Assembly (NCBI GenBank): GCA_020746105.1
Contig: CM036618.1
Span: 106,032,622-106,096,621 of the forward strand
Reading direction: 5' to 3'
Source: Trogon surrucura
Taxonomy: Eukaryota; Chordata; Aves; Trogoniformes; Trogonidae
DNA length: 64,000 nt
Shown here: positions 39,254 to 58,588 of the stretch, one piece after another
Numbering within the stretch: position 1 is the first letter of the stretch
How the letters are laid out: each line of letters begins with the position of its first letter
The notes under the pieces: generated by a model
What the model was told of the DNA's origin: nothing
What the model saw: the letters and a program-made list of their open reading frames with translations, nothing else
Databases searched by the model: none
Program-made: the position numbers and the translations under genes

Positions 39254-42200
39254 GTAAGAATGTACTGTAATGTCTGAAACGCTATAAACAGTTGAACTGT
39301 GATTTTTTTTTTTATTATTTGTCAAAAATAGTTGGTCCCTTTAACTTGCTAAACAAATATCTTTGTCTATGTATGACCTTGGGAGATAGCGGAATCCTAC
39401 TGTCTTTTCTGTAATGCGCATCTGCAATTTGTCTGAGGACAGATACTCTATGTGCTTCCTATCTAAGCGTTGTTTCTTTGCTCCTCCTTCCTCCTCCAGC
39501 TTCACTCTTCACTGACAATAACATTTGTATCTAATTAGGTACAGAAGTAGTTTGTCTACATACTAAATCAAGATGTAATGCTATAAGGATAGTATTTTTC
39601 TTGGATTTTTATTTAATGTAGGGCTTGGGTTTTGTGGACTTAAGGAGAGTGCAAATTTCTCTGGGTTTTATGTGGTTTATGTTTGGTTTTATATTCTTTC
39701 AACTTTAATAAAATATTTGTTGAACACAAGGGACCCTCGGCAATTGCTTTTTCTGCATGGAATTGACAAAATGACTGAACGCAATCAGAACATTCTTACT
39801 TGTTTATGCCTGTAGATAGAAATTCAGAAGTCCTTCATTAAAATTGTGATAAGAATTATAACAAAACTTTGGGGGGGGTTGTTTGGTTTGGGGGTTTTTA
39901 CTGCATATATTTGGGTTTGGCTGTAGGACAGAAATGTTGTATTGTCCTACTGGAGGTGGTCCATTATAAAAATTTGGGATGTTTTTTGTTTACAAATACT
40001 AGACTGCTGCTGACTGCAATCGTAGAATGAGCAGAAGAGGGTAGGGCATATTGCTCTTCTGTTCTCCCTGGCTGCCGATACATTTATTTCATTGTGTGAT
40101 TTTGGTTATTGGGGAGCTATAATCTACTTTGATCTTTTTTTTGTTTTGTTTTTTTTAACTTATAATGCTTTCTTTCCTTTAATTTTTCTTCTGTGGTATT
40201 TTTGTTTGACTATGGGTTCTTCAGGATTTTTTTACTTTTTTTTTTTAATTCAACCTGCTATGCAGAGTCCACACAAAAGCTTTGCTGTCCTTAAGTCCTG
40301 TATCGAACAAATCTCTTTGCTGCTGTTTGAACTTGTAAAGAAGGACCTGCAGAGGCAGTATGTGACATGTGAAATCCTGTGCTGCTTACGTAGTTTCCTA
40401 CTAGTTTGGTATTTGAGCTTGGGGAACTAAGTGAGTTCACCTCATTGTTGAGCAATGAGAGGGTAAAAAATGTTAAAACATTCTGGAAAATGAAACATGA
40501 AAAACTTACTTCTGAGGCAATTGCTTTAATGATAAACAAGTTGTATCTCACACTGAAATATTCAATAATTCAGTAAGTCATTCCAAGTATAAATGAAACT
40601 TCCATAGCCTACAAAAGATGCTATTGATGCACAAAATATTCATGTAGTAGGACATTGCTGCTTTTGATTGTTTTTTTGAGTGGGAAGCTGATCATAAGAG
40701 AAATGTTTTTAGGTACAGTTAGAGGAGTTTATAGCAAAACTAAGGACAAAAGTTAAATTTAATGATTTAAACACAATTCTGTTCTTCTTCAGTAACTTCT
40801 AGAAATACTTGCCCCATGCATCTTCTGCTTACACTGGAAAGTGTGATAATTTGTTAGTATAAAGTTTTCCTTTGTAACATTTTGGTTGTAATTTTCAGAA
40901 AAAAACCGTTCTGAAGCTCTAAATGTCTTCAGCTTCCTACTGTTTTCTGAGAATTTTGAGTGAACTATTGATTCCCTGAAAGCTTTTAAGTAAGCTTAAG
41001 CAGAGTTTTTTGCACAGTCATTTAAGCAACTGTAGGGGTTTTTTAAAGCAAATAATGGTGGAAGAGTGGTTCATCAGCATGCTCAGAATTACTGCTTCTG
41101 TCAGTATTTACGTAGGTCATCGTGTATCATAAATAAAGCAATAAAAAATTCTTCTGTTCTGTGAAATCAGTCATTTTTTTTCTGCGTTGAGCTATTGCAT
41201 GAAGTTTATGATTCCTTATGTACTATTTAGTATCACTATAATGTGGGGTTCTTTTTGTTTTAAATATATATATATGTAATTGTCATCATGGTTGTACTGT
41301 ACATAGGACTGTTAAGTAGTCAATTTTTTTCTTCAAGAGGTAATGTTCAGAATGGGAAGCGGTGGTAGTAGTGTTGTTTTAATAGAAACAGACATTTTTC
41401 TGGTGAAAGTTTATAGTGGAATGCTGGAGTATGTTCTTGCCACAAAAACACCTCTCCTGAGTTTGCACCCATCTAAATCAACATAGTTGAGAGGACAGTC
41501 TCTATAGAACTTCAGAGCTGGGAGATGATATGCAGGTCAGCGGAAGTTTTAGGCTGCCAGTTGCTATTGATTGTTATTAATCAGACAAGGCAAATATGGA
41601 GTGATCTTAGGCACAGAGTCATTCATCAAACCATCCCCTTTCCGTTCACTGTAACATAAAGGATACTCAGTGCAAGCAGATTTTGCCGTAGTACTTGCTA
41701 CTGACCTAATTAAGTAAAATGAGTGGAGGCATCATAGCTTCTCGTGCAGCGTTCTGTTTTGTAAACAGAAATCCTTGAGCACCTACTTCACTTGCTGGAA
41801 GTGTCATACACGCTGGGTCTGTAGTTAGTCACGGGTGTGAAAGCAAAGAAAGGTTTAGTTTGTTCTGAGCCAGACTCTGACGTTATTTATGCCACGTTGT
41901 ATGGACAGAGTACCTTGCAGACAGCTATTTTAACTTAAACATCGAATATTAGGAGATGACACAAGTAAGCTGACCTTGTAAATTTTTCATTTTGCATCTT
42001 TGTGCATGCAGGGTGATAACCTTACATTTCTTGCTTTGAGACCTCTACCTCTTTAAATAGATAAACAATGTTAAATTAAGGGCACTGCCTTTATTTTGTT
42101 TTCAGTTTGTTTAGTATGGGGTTCCTGTCTTACTCACTGAGCACCTGTTTAGAAAACAAGAGCTGGCTTTTTTGTGAACTTGCTGTCTTGATAGTAACAT

Positions 42201-42486
42201 ATTGTACTGACTTAGCTTTTTCCACTGTCATGACTGTAATTTGTTCCCGTGTGTAGGTATTTGGATGTCATTGTAACTAGAATTTATAATGATTAGCTGT
42301 TCTATTTTCTGCATGTCTGCTACATTGAAAGTGTCTTGTACTGGCTTCACTAGGGACATTTCTGAAATAGCATTCTGTTGCTCTTCTGCAAACTGTTAGT
42401 GGAACAGAAGATTTTTTTCTTATTAGGTTTGATTAGCAAGTGGTGATTCAGATTTTCCCTTTTTGGGGATCAGCAAGCTGCTTCTT

Positions 42487-42529
42487 ATTCTTTAAACATA
42501 TCTAAATGTATTCTTTAACCATATCTAAA
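42487..42529 (+). repeat. Short tandem duplication, 23-base period
   Basis: ATTCTTTAAACATATCTAAA (42487-42506) recurs at 42510-42529 with one change (A to C), separated by three bases. It is a small local duplication inside intron 3. Confidence 0.7.
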
Positions 42530-42652
42530 GCCTCAAACTTTGGTTCTTTCTGTTAAGAAAAGCAGAAGTAAAGAAGTTCAAAGATTTTTTTTCTAGATTA
42601 TTTCTCTCTTGTGAGAAAATTGCAGGAGTGAACATTGACATTTTCTTAGTTT

Positions 42653-42672
42653 GTGTAAATGTGCATTTACAC
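42653..42672. repeat. Perfect 9-bp inverted repeat
   Basis: GTGTAAATG and CATTTACAC are perfect reverse complements separated by TG. The short palindrome could be a protein-binding site or occur by chance. Confidence 0.6.
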
Positions 42673-45600
42673 CAGACCAAATCCCAAATATGCACCAAGA
42701 CTCCAGAAAACAGTTCATTTGCCGGACTTCTAGCCTGCTCCCCCTCTGCTGTTTTGAACGTCTGCTTGAAGTAAGGTTCCCTGCTCTCTCCCCCAGCTCT
42801 GCATTTGAGAGACCTCTACAAACCCAGTTGGACCGTTTGCGCCGGGAGCTGCATAAGGTGTAACGTGGCTGCATTTGTGATCTCTCTGCGGTGCTGTTCC
42901 ATTATTTAACTTCTTTCAGCCTTTCAAACAATTTCTTCCTTCCTGGGTTGGAAGAACTGTCTGTCACGCCAAGCAGCTTTAGCAAAGCTGCTTGACTTAG
43001 TAATGTGGCGATACTGTGGAATACGTAAGTTACATCTGCCTTACTTGCAAGATGCCTATACCTGAGTTACTTCAGAAAAAAGGGTCTGAAAACATTGATT
43101 TCCAGGTAAACATCTGCTGGAAACTTGTCAGAAGTTGATAACGACTGCAAAACCTGAACTCTCAGAGGAACGTGAATCTCTCCCTGAAGAAGGCAACCTT
43201 TTGTGCTGTATTTTCAGCAGTGAGCAAGCAACTGGAGAGGAGTTTTGCAAGGGACTACAACTACTTAGGTTTTTTTAATCTTAGAGCAAGCCTTTTAATC
43301 AGCAGGTACCTACAGATAGAGTTCCAGAATTTCAGCTATTCTTTTAATTCTTACTTTGCTGATCGTTCTCTTTCCCTCCTCTCATACGTTTGGAGGGAGG
43401 CTGACACCATCCTGTCTGTGAAATGAAGTAGCCAGTTTCCACTCAGCTTTGATGTGATTTGTGTGGATGAGCATCACCTAAGATGACTTTGGCTGCTTCA
43501 GCCTTGCCTAGTTCCTGCTCTAAGCATGCATATGCATTTCAGTCAACATTAAAAGTGCCTTTGAGTCAAAAATCCCGTCTCAGACAACCCATAAGGCCAC
43601 CTCAGCACCACTAACCAGCAAGAAAATACCCAGAATTCACCTTGTGACTTTGAGTTCATTTACAATTTGGCTCAGAATAGCTGCCTTCTTTCAAAAGATT
43701 GAGACTAACTGCTTCCTCTTGATATACTCACAGTGCCTACTGGGCTGTGTACCTGCTTTTGTATGAGAACAGATGACTCCGTTTTTTGAAGACTGTCTAT
43801 TCAACAGGATATGCAATATAAGATGTTGCAGAAAAAAAAAAAAGTATCAATGTTTGTACAGAACAGCTGTTAAGCCCATACTTTGTGTCGGTATTATCTT
43901 CTATTCAGAACTGGAGCAAGTAAATGCTTCTTTGATATAACAAAGTATCTGCATCAGGCTAGAGGTCAGTAACATTCTGTCTTGAGAAAAATAGACTTTC
44001 ATGGCCATTTCCTAATATGTTTTTCATTTATGGAAGAATATCTGCTTTTTCAGTTATGAAAGAATATATATATTAGATAAAACAAAATTTCATGTCACTG
44101 TGAAACCAATCTGAATCTTAAGCCAATTAGTAAACTTCTAAATTCTGTGAGAATATTAAATAAAACAATTTTTGCAATTACTATGTGATTCACATTCCAT
44201 GCAAAATTTTCTTGAATTTTTTTTATATTTGAAATTGTTTTATTTATAGAAGTCTAAGATTTTGATCCTGCTTATGAAGATGTGTTCATTGCTGTAACTT
44301 TTATACCAGCATTAATACTGCTAAGTAATAGGAATTGCAGTTTTCCACATACCTGCTTAGAAGCTCTTCTGCAGCTGTACCAGCTATTGGTCTGCATTTG
44401 ATAGCTAAATCAATACCAATTACTCAGAAGCTAAGAAACTTTTTCTTGTGCAACAAATTAAAACACTTTGGGAAACAAAAAGTACACAAAGAACAGCCTG
44501 GTATGATGTTTTTTCATGCGAATAATGTGACTTTATGAGGAAACAAGAATATTTACTAAAGCTAATTCTATTGCACAGTATTACGTACCCACGTGTTATT
44601 TTTTACTACAGTCAAACTGCATCATACTGTTCAAGTTTTCTCAGAGAAATGCTTTTGTGGTGTTTGCCTCCTTCTGAAACTGTTTTTATGGCAGTTATAA
44701 GGCACATGGATAGTAATTGCTTGAAAAATAATGTAAATATGGAAATGCAATAATATTACTTGATCAAAATTGGAATTTCAAAATATATTGCTTCGTAGTC
44801 TTGTAGAATAAATGCAGAATTTTGGAAATGTTATGACTAAGTGCACAAATGGAGTAAAAACCCATGAGTGTTGTCTAAGGGAAAGAATGTTAATTTCTCT
44901 GAACTCGTAGCCTCAGCCATCATAAAATCTAAAGTGCTACTCTTTGAGGAGGCATTCAGTCTCTGGCTTGCGTTGTTGCACCCTTTTGCAAAGGTGGCAT
45001 CTGAACAAATAGCACTCATTTTGAAAATGGAGAGAGGGATGTCCTCTGAGACACCAGACAAGCAAAACAACAGCACAGTTCTGCGTTGAGCCAAGTTCCT
45101 CCGTAAGGAGGACTGTAGTGCTAAAATGTTTCCAAAAAATGTCGAAGCATTATGCCGAAGCCAGTGAGTTTTTCTTTTATTTCATCAGCCTTCAGCCCAA
45201 TGTGGGACTAGAGAGTGTGCAGCACAGTAAATAGATTTGACTATAAGGATGTGCTCTTCACGTGAAGTAGAATGGTGCAAGCTTTTCGGTAGTGACAGCC
45301 TTGAGTATAGAGCTGCAGAACTATGTAGTCATTTTGGATTCCTTTCGTTTACCTTCTTCCCTCTGAGCCCCTACGTTAGTCTTGCTTCACCTCCTATTTC
45401 ATTGGTAAACCCACGAATGATAGAAACTTTAAGAGCAAAGACTTCTTGTTTCTGGGTTGTTGTTTTTTTAAATATTAAGAAGTAAACCCACCATTGTCTT
45501 AAGTAGATACAAGTAAATTTGTCCAATTGTTTTTATTATGTGACTTTGAGATCATAAAGCAGACTTTCATCACGCAGAAACCTTCGGGCCTTGCCAGAGG

Positions 45601-46177
45601 GGAGAGGAGACAGAGCTGTTTGTGACTCAGTGTTAAAATTTGGTAGTTGTGAGTAACGGGAACTTGCCCCCTTCACCTCTGTGGAGCATCGGGACTAGGG
45701 GACATCAGAATTCCTGGTATCCGATTCCATTTTAACACTGGTGTGTTTGACTTTCCAGTAGTGCTACACCTTGTATTTGTACCCCTGGTTAGGTCTGCAT
45801 TGAGGGTAGTTAGCTGAGCTTGCCGATCACCAAAGAAATCAGAGCAAAGAGATAATGAAAACTTGAGTGAATAATCCATTAGTTTTGGTCAATGTGAAAC
45901 TCCAGAAGAGACTATAAAGCTTACCTGTGCCTGCCTGTGTAAAGCTTAAAAATAATCCTGATTTTGATATATATAGTTGGTAGTCGTTACTTTTATATCA
46001 TGTATAACATGTGGATTAGCTTTTCTGGAGTTTTTTTTTATGGAGTTACTTTTCTTTTATGCAAATGCTATTTTCTGTGGCTTATGCTACTCCTCTTTGC
46101 CATCTAAATTTGTGTATCCTGAATAATTTTTCCCTAATTAAACACCCTCTAAGAAAATTGTCTTGCTTCCTTGACAG

Positions 46178-46226
46178 TTGTTTCGAGAAGTACGAATAAT
46201 GAAGATACTGAATCATCCCAATATTG
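46178..46226 (+). CDS. MARK1: MARK1 coding exon 4 (helix C)
   Basis: The exon encodes residues 104-119 (LFREVRIMKILNHPNI) and the first base of codon 120. It carries helix C of the N-lobe, including E107, the expected salt-bridge partner of K89. The acceptor is TTGACAG and the donor GTAGGA; the last base G joins TA of exon 5 to give V120. It is 49 nt long, sits after a 6.9-kb intron and leaves phase 1. Skipping it would shift the frame. Confidence 0.95.
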
Positions 46227-47363
46227 GTAGGAGCCCTGCATTTCTGCAAACTTTTATTATGCTGTTTACATTTTACTCTCTTTGGGTTTATTTGACTGTA
46301 CTTTACTGCTATGCTTTTGTTCATTAAACTTTTTTGAGATAATGGGACAGTAAGCATTCAGTAAATGCTTCGTTGTCTCCCCTCCTTTATTGACTCTGCT
46401 TGAAAATATGAGTTTTGCTCTGAGGAGAGAAACCACTCGGTCCTGGAAAGCCTTAATGCAAAGTAGGAGATGCGAAATGCTTTGGTCTGTTGAGGGCCCC
46501 AACTCCCTTCTTCCGTTGAAGTTAAACTTAGGCCAGAAAGTGTGAATTTCTTAGGTGAGAGTAGCAAAACTCTATTAGTTCAGTCTAGGAAAGGCTCCTG
46601 CTGACTGATATTTCTGGAAAATTAGAATTTCAAAGTATGTCACTTTCCCTTTCTGCTTTAGTTTTTCCCCTACCCCACAGCTTCAGGGCCCTACTTTGTG
46701 ATGACAATTCTTCTGGCTGAGGAGGGCTGGACAGTCTTGTTCCAGAGACAGTTAATGGTCCTGAATCGGCCAGAGGGCTTGTTGCATACAAGGTATGGAC
46801 GAGGTGTACAAGTTATTACTTGCTAGGCACTCCCTTCTCATCCCTCAAATCGTTTGTTGCTTTTCCAGCATTCTTAGCTTCTGCCGTTCTTTGTTTTCTT
46901 GGGGGTGGCGGTGGGGCCGTGTTTGTTTTTCAGTGAGTGGTTACTATTGCAATCTGAGGCAAATCTTTCAGACTTAACGTTTCTGGTATCCACGCGGTTT
47001 TTAGTTGGTCAGAATCTCAGATTTCTGACTGGGAGCAGTTTTCTAGCGAAACAGGGAAGGTTTGTATGGTCTTAAAGATGTCTGTGTCGGATTAAACACT
47101 AATTACAGCATGAACTAGTTTGTACAGTGTGCCTAAACTTCTGAGAAAATTATGAATTGATATGCTTTATTATAATCTGTAATGTAGAAAGTAATTTTGC
47201 TTTTTCCTCCCTCAAATGAATGCTAACCTAAAGGATATAAAGTTTTTGTATGGTTTAGTGTTATCACTGGCCATAAATGATACTTGCTTCCTGAGTATAA
47301 TTTTTGTTTGTTTATGCTGTGCTTTTTCTCCCTGCTGCAATCTCTCATTCATTTTTCTTGCAG
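46227..47363 (+). other. MARK1: MARK1 intron 4 (1137 nt)
   Basis: The donor is GTAGGA and the acceptor TTCTTGCAG. No repeat or gene was recognised inside. Confidence 0.9.
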
Positions 47364-47429
47364 TAAAATTATTTGAAGTTATTGAAACTGAAAAGACGTT
47401 GTATTTAGTAATGGAATATGCCAGTGGGG
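47364..47429 (+). CDS. MARK1: MARK1 coding exon 5 (hinge region)
   Basis: The exon encodes the end of codon 120 through residue 141 and the first base of codon 142. It includes [21 protein letters not shown], which covers the strands leading to the hinge (MEYASGG) that binds the adenine of ATP. The acceptor is TTTTCTTGCAG. The donor lies within a run of five G residues; only a cut before the last G (GTAAGT) keeps both a consensus donor and the family sequence SGGEVFDY. Confidence 0.95.
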
Positions 47430-49442
<2,013 letters not shown>

Positions 49443-49499
49443 ATTGTATCTGCTGTGCAGTACTGTCATCAGAAATGCATAGTTCATCGTGATCTTAAG
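49443..49499 (+). CDS. MARK1: MARK1 coding exon 7 (catalytic loop HRD)
   Basis: This 19-codon exon encodes residues 166-184, IVSAVQYCHQKCIVHRDLK. It contains the catalytic loop with H180, R181 and D182, the proton acceptor. Residue 177 is Cys, at a position that differs among paralogues: from memory Tyr in human MARK1, Phe in MARK2 and Arg in MARK3. The acceptor is GGTGTTTCAG and the donor GTAGGC, in phase 0 on both sides. The loop is completed by A185, E186 and N187 from exon 8. Confidence 0.96.
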
Positions 49500-52400
49500 G
49501 TAGGCTGTTACTTTTTTTCATTTTGATGGCTGACAGTGTAGACTTTTTCTGTATACTTGTACTTGCCACTGTCTCTGAATGCCTCAGATGTGTGAAGGAA
49601 CTATCACTTGTACTTTATTCTTGATTTTTCTGAAGAACAAAAATAATGTACCTTGCCTAGTGGAACAGGGGAGAGATAAGAACACAACATTTGTTACTTC
49701 CGTTCCAGTTTTGGCTTTAAGAAAAAGACATGATCTCTTAAAGATTATACCTGCTGTCGTGCAGATATCTACACACTGAGGCTGCAAAAATTAAATTACA
49801 CCAGTGAGCACTACTTAATTAAAATATTTTCAGTTAAAGATATGTAAAATGGTCTTTTCTTAGTGATTCATAAGAAATGTATTAGGCTTTTAATCCATTT
49901 GAATTTCTGGATGATACTCTAGTGTCTAATTCAGGCAGAAAAATAAATCAAAGATAAACAGAAACGAGTCAAACTTCTTTTTTTTTGGATGCTTTCTAGT
50001 AATCTGTCTGTATAAACATACCAGACCATGTTAAAGAGTTCAGCGATGGCAAGTACAACCTAAGCCTTCAGTCTGAAGTAGTCTCTGTGCCAAGTTTAGA
50101 TGTCATGGGACTTGAACACAAGATCTTCACCTGCTTAAAAGTTGGCTTGTGCTCTTGCTTTGACATCTTCATGCATTTACAAAGAAAACACTGGTGTAGG
50201 TTCTTTTTTGCTAATGTGTGTAAATGCTTGTGAAAAGTTGAGGTTGAGTAATTCCTAAGGGCTTTTTTCACCAGTATCTTAACTTTCTCCTAGTGCTCTC
50301 AGCCACTTTCTTACAAATCTGTTCCCTAATACCTGTTGATCTCCCAGCTCCTGTGTGTGCCTGTGGTGCTGACTTTTCTGCTGAGTCCTCCCTGCCCCAG
50401 GGCCACTGACATTCAACGATGGAGGTGCTCGACCAGCACTCTGAATTTGGAATGCAAGGAAGGAAAGGGCCAGATCTCTTTGAAATCTCATTTCTAAAAA
50501 ATTCCTCCTTTCCTTGCATGGTGGTTTGGAGCCTGTAAATGTTTTGTCAAGCTCCCTGGAGGTTACTGCAGCCACCGTTGTTAATCTTTCCAGAAGGGCT
50601 GCACCTAGGGGCCTGTTGGCTTGGCTGGACAAGCCACTTGCCTTGGTTATCTCTGTCTTATGCTTGGCTGCGAGTAGGGAGGCAGCCAGCTCCTCGGGCT
50701 TACTTGGTGCTGGCTCGCCTGGCCCAGCTGTATTGCTGAGTCTTACTGAGGTGACCCCTGCAGTTATTTAGCGTCCTGCAGCTCACTCTTTCTCCTGGAG
50801 CCCGTTACAGCCTCCCTCCTTGATTGGTGTCTAAGTTCCACAGCACACATGCAGCTCTCTGCTGTGCCCGCGGGACTAGCCAAAAGCTGCTCCTCAGCAT
50901 TCCCGCAGGATCCCTCTTACCATCTGTCACAAGTGTTTTGCTGCTGATCTCCTTCCTATTTGCAAAACAGGCAGGCAAAGCTCCAAAACAATTCTTTGTT
51001 TGCTTTTCTCCGTCTTCTCTTGGATGGAGTTATGTCAGACTCATTTGCGAAGTTCAGGGTTAGGTCAATCGGTTCTCAATCCCACCTAGCTAGTAAAAAA
51101 TATGTTTCCCAAAGAAAAAATGGCTAAATGTGCGGCTCAGAGAACGTGTTGTCACTTCATCTTTTCTTTCCAAATGTCATGTGCCATCTCCTCCTTACCC
51201 TAAAACTCTCCTTGTGGAGCTGCAGAGAAGGAAGAAGCAACTTTGAAGCTGTGACTGCATTCACACCTGCTTCTGTTGACCTTCTCCGTGGGATCTGTGT
51301 GCTCACCACTTGACACTGTTAGCCCTGCAAGGCAGAGGTCTAGCACCACTGCAGAGATTTTTTTTTTATTATTTTTAATAAACCTTTTTGACTTTAGTAA
51401 CAGAAAGGGTAAACTGCACCAAATATAAGTTAGTTCAGACTAAACTTGGAAGATGTGTAAGAAAATGTGCAAGTTTATCCAGGCTATACTGGCAGAAGAG
51501 GAGGGAGTGCAAGGCCAGTGGGTCCTTAATCTGTCTCCTTTTAATTTTTTGTGATTGGAAGGAGCTTGTGCAGAAAGGGCTATAACCAATTGCAACTGTG
51601 CTCACCCTATGAAGCACAAAACGTCTCTTACTTTTTCAGTGACTGTGAATACCTTTTGCTCTGAACATGTAACCAACAAGTTTGGCATATTAAAAAGTGG
51701 TTTGGTTTGAAGTAAGGAACCCGACGACACGGGGTACTTGGGTAGCAGAGTACTGTTGAGCTAGGAGGGCTATTGTAATTGCAGAGCAGCTGCACTGACA
51801 GTCGTGTTTTCACCACGAGGAAAATGAAGTCTTTGTGCAGTAATGTTGAAGGCTGTCAAATCTGGAAAACATCTCTGAGTCTGTCTGTAGGCACATTATC
51901 TGGAATCAGCTGAAATTACAGGTCAGGAATTGGAAAATAAAATATTTTCCAGCATAGTTAGTTTGTGGGAGCGGGCTGTATTTTGTACTCATGATAAAGG
52001 CTAAATTCTATTGTGCACCCATTGGCTTGATATGCTGATGGTTAAAATTGTCTCCAGTTCATTGAGTGCAAGTGAAATTACTAAAAATAAAAGAAAACCA
52101 GCAAACTAATGCAAATGAAATTATGTTTACCCAAAGCTCTGGGTAATGTCTGTCCTGTTGAAAAAGGATTCCTGCTCTACTCAGTGCTGCTCCTGTGTTG
52201 CTGATAGGTGGGTCAGGAGCTGATACCTAGTCAGATGAGTAAACCTTCCCAGTTCTGCTCCAGTCTTCCTTGTGCGGCATCCTTGCATTTTGAGAAATGA
52301 ACTTTATTTTTCTTTTCTAGTAATTTCTCTAAACTTGCTCGTTTAGTTTCCTGACTTACCTGTCACACTAAGTGTAAGATACCGTTTGCTGACTCTCCAG

Positions 52401-53282
52401 GTTCCTGAATACTTGCACCTGTGAGGGTGACCGAGCACTGGCACAGGCTGCCCAGGGAGGTTGTGGAGTCTCCTTCTTTGGAGACATTCAAAACCCGCCT
52501 GGATGCGTTCCTGTGCGCTCTGCTGTAGGTGATCCTGCTCTGGCAGGGGGGTTGGACTAGATGATCTTTTGAGGTCCCTTCCAACCCCTGACATTCTGTG
52601 ATTCTGTGATCTATGTATGTGTGATGCATTGCATTCACGTGATGATTGCTGCACAGGCGTTAATATTGTTTGTTGTACAATGCATGCATTTTATTTCACA
52701 CACAATGTATTACTTGAGTGTGAAACGTCTTGGTGATGTTATTGCTGAAGTAAGGACTAATAATAAAGAGGAGAGAATTTTTTTGGTACGGGATGATAAG
52801 ATACAGCACATAGCTTGAAGTGTTTCATCTTATAAGCAGAGAAGAGCTACTTTTAGAGTCTTAAATCCCTTCTAACGTTTACCTTGCCAAAATGATAGAT
52901 GATGTCTGGCTTTAGATACACGCTCCTTGGCATCAGAAGTTGGCATGAACCTGTCAAAAGCTGAAACTGCTGTTCTGAGATGTCTAGATACTTCAGTCTA
53001 AAGCTGAACTTTAGAAAAGAAAATCTTCGTAGTTGGTTCACTAGCTTTCAGATCTGTTTAGCGGCTTTTAACAGTTTTATTTTCCTGAGTAAATAAATGT
53101 AGTCAATTTTCAATCTTTGTAAAATATTCAGGGGTATTGGTTTCTTATGTTCTGCAAGAAAGATACAGATGGTGAACCATTTTAGAAAAATGAGTATTTT
53201 TGCTTTTTTAAATAAGTAATACACTGTAATATATTTATCTTATTCTGATATGTCAGTTGTCCTTTTCCTCTTTTTCTCTTAG
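49500..53282 (+). other. MARK1: MARK1 intron 7 (3.8 kb)
   Basis: The donor is GTAGGC and the acceptor CTCTTAG. A GC-richer stretch at about 50.33-51.33 kb has several open frames on both strands but no recognisable protein. A CR1 3' end follows at about 52.4-52.6 kb. Confidence 0.88.
52412..52613 (+). repeat. CR1 LINE fragment, 5'-truncated 3' end
   Basis: The segment has the typical CR1 3' end order: gtgagggtgac, then actggcacaggctgccc, gaggttgtggagtctcctt, acattcaaaacccgcctgga, ggttggactagatgatct and ggtcccttccaacccc. It ends with two ATTCTGTG octamer units. It is about 200 bases, in the same orientation as MARK1, with no reverse transcriptase sequence left. It shares its subfamily-like wording with the copy near 62 kb. 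The 5' edge is approximate. Confidence 0.92.
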
Positions 53283-57881
<4,599 letters not shown>

Positions 57882-57981
57882 CAAATTATGAAGGATCGGT
57901 GGATGAATGTTGGCCACGAAGAGGAAGAACTAAAGCCATACACTGAGCCTGAACCAGATTTTAATGACACCAAGAGAATAG
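57882..57981 (+). CDS. MARK1: MARK1 coding exon 10 (end of kinase domain, linker)
   Basis: The exon encodes residues 304-336 and the first base of codon 337. [20 protein letters not shown] closes the kinase domain at about residue 311. The acidic stretch that follows (EPEPDFND) is the linker to the UBA, a region described as a common-docking-like motif in MARKs. The acceptor is TATTTTCTTAG and the donor GTAAGA, leaving phase 1. The 4.2-kb intron 9 precedes it. Confidence 0.96.
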
Positions 57982-58588
57982 GTAAGACTTTTATAGGGAT
58001 GTTGTGTCCGATGTACTGAGGCAACTGTATCATGTAAATCAAACTGAACTCTTTTATCAAATTTGAGATACAATCACATCATACAAGTAAAATGTTTTCT
58101 TTTTATTTAAATCGGAAATTTCATTGCAATGCCCTCCTTATAACTACTGCTGTGACTTGACTGACCTGACATGAATCTACAAGCACAGCGAAAGACAAAC
58201 AAGATTAAAGAATTTAACAGGCAGAAGGAAACAGATGTTATGAGGGCAAAGATTTTTATCTGTCATGGTCAGAGAAGCACACTGGTTTGGCTCTGTAGCT
58301 TTTCGTAATTACTGTTTGCCAGTGTTTTGTTTGTTTGTTGAATAACTTCTAATGTTGAATAGTGTTGAACTACATTGAATACCATAGTTGATAGTTCTTA
58401 AGAAGAAAGTAATTATGAAAGATGGGAGTTGTAGCCTTTTTGATTTTGCACAACAAAGATGATGCTGCTTGAGTTGAGTTCTAGTTACTTGTTAAATTCT
58501 AAGGGTTTCTTCTATTTTCATGGTTCTTAAGTTGTCGGTAGACCCAAGAACTTATTCTGCTAATGTATCTAGTTCTTTTTACTTTTAG
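57982..58588 (+). other. MARK1: MARK1 intron 10 (607 nt)
   Basis: The donor is GTAAGA and the acceptor TACTTTTAG. Nothing was recognised inside. Confidence 0.9.

Larger units (their letters stand above)
39254..46177 (+). other. MARK1: MARK1 intron 3 (6.9 kb)
   Basis: The donor is GTAAGA and the acceptor TTGACAG. It is AT-leaning, with a short TA-rich run near 41263-41277, a 20-base direct repeat pair at 42487-42529 and a small palindrome at 42653-42672. No gene or recognisable transposon was seen. Confidence 0.85.

Noticed and set aside
52343..52654. Minus-strand frames across the CR1 fragment (about 91-103 codons)
   Set aside because: These are antisense readings of the CR1 3' end, which is non-coding in this element.
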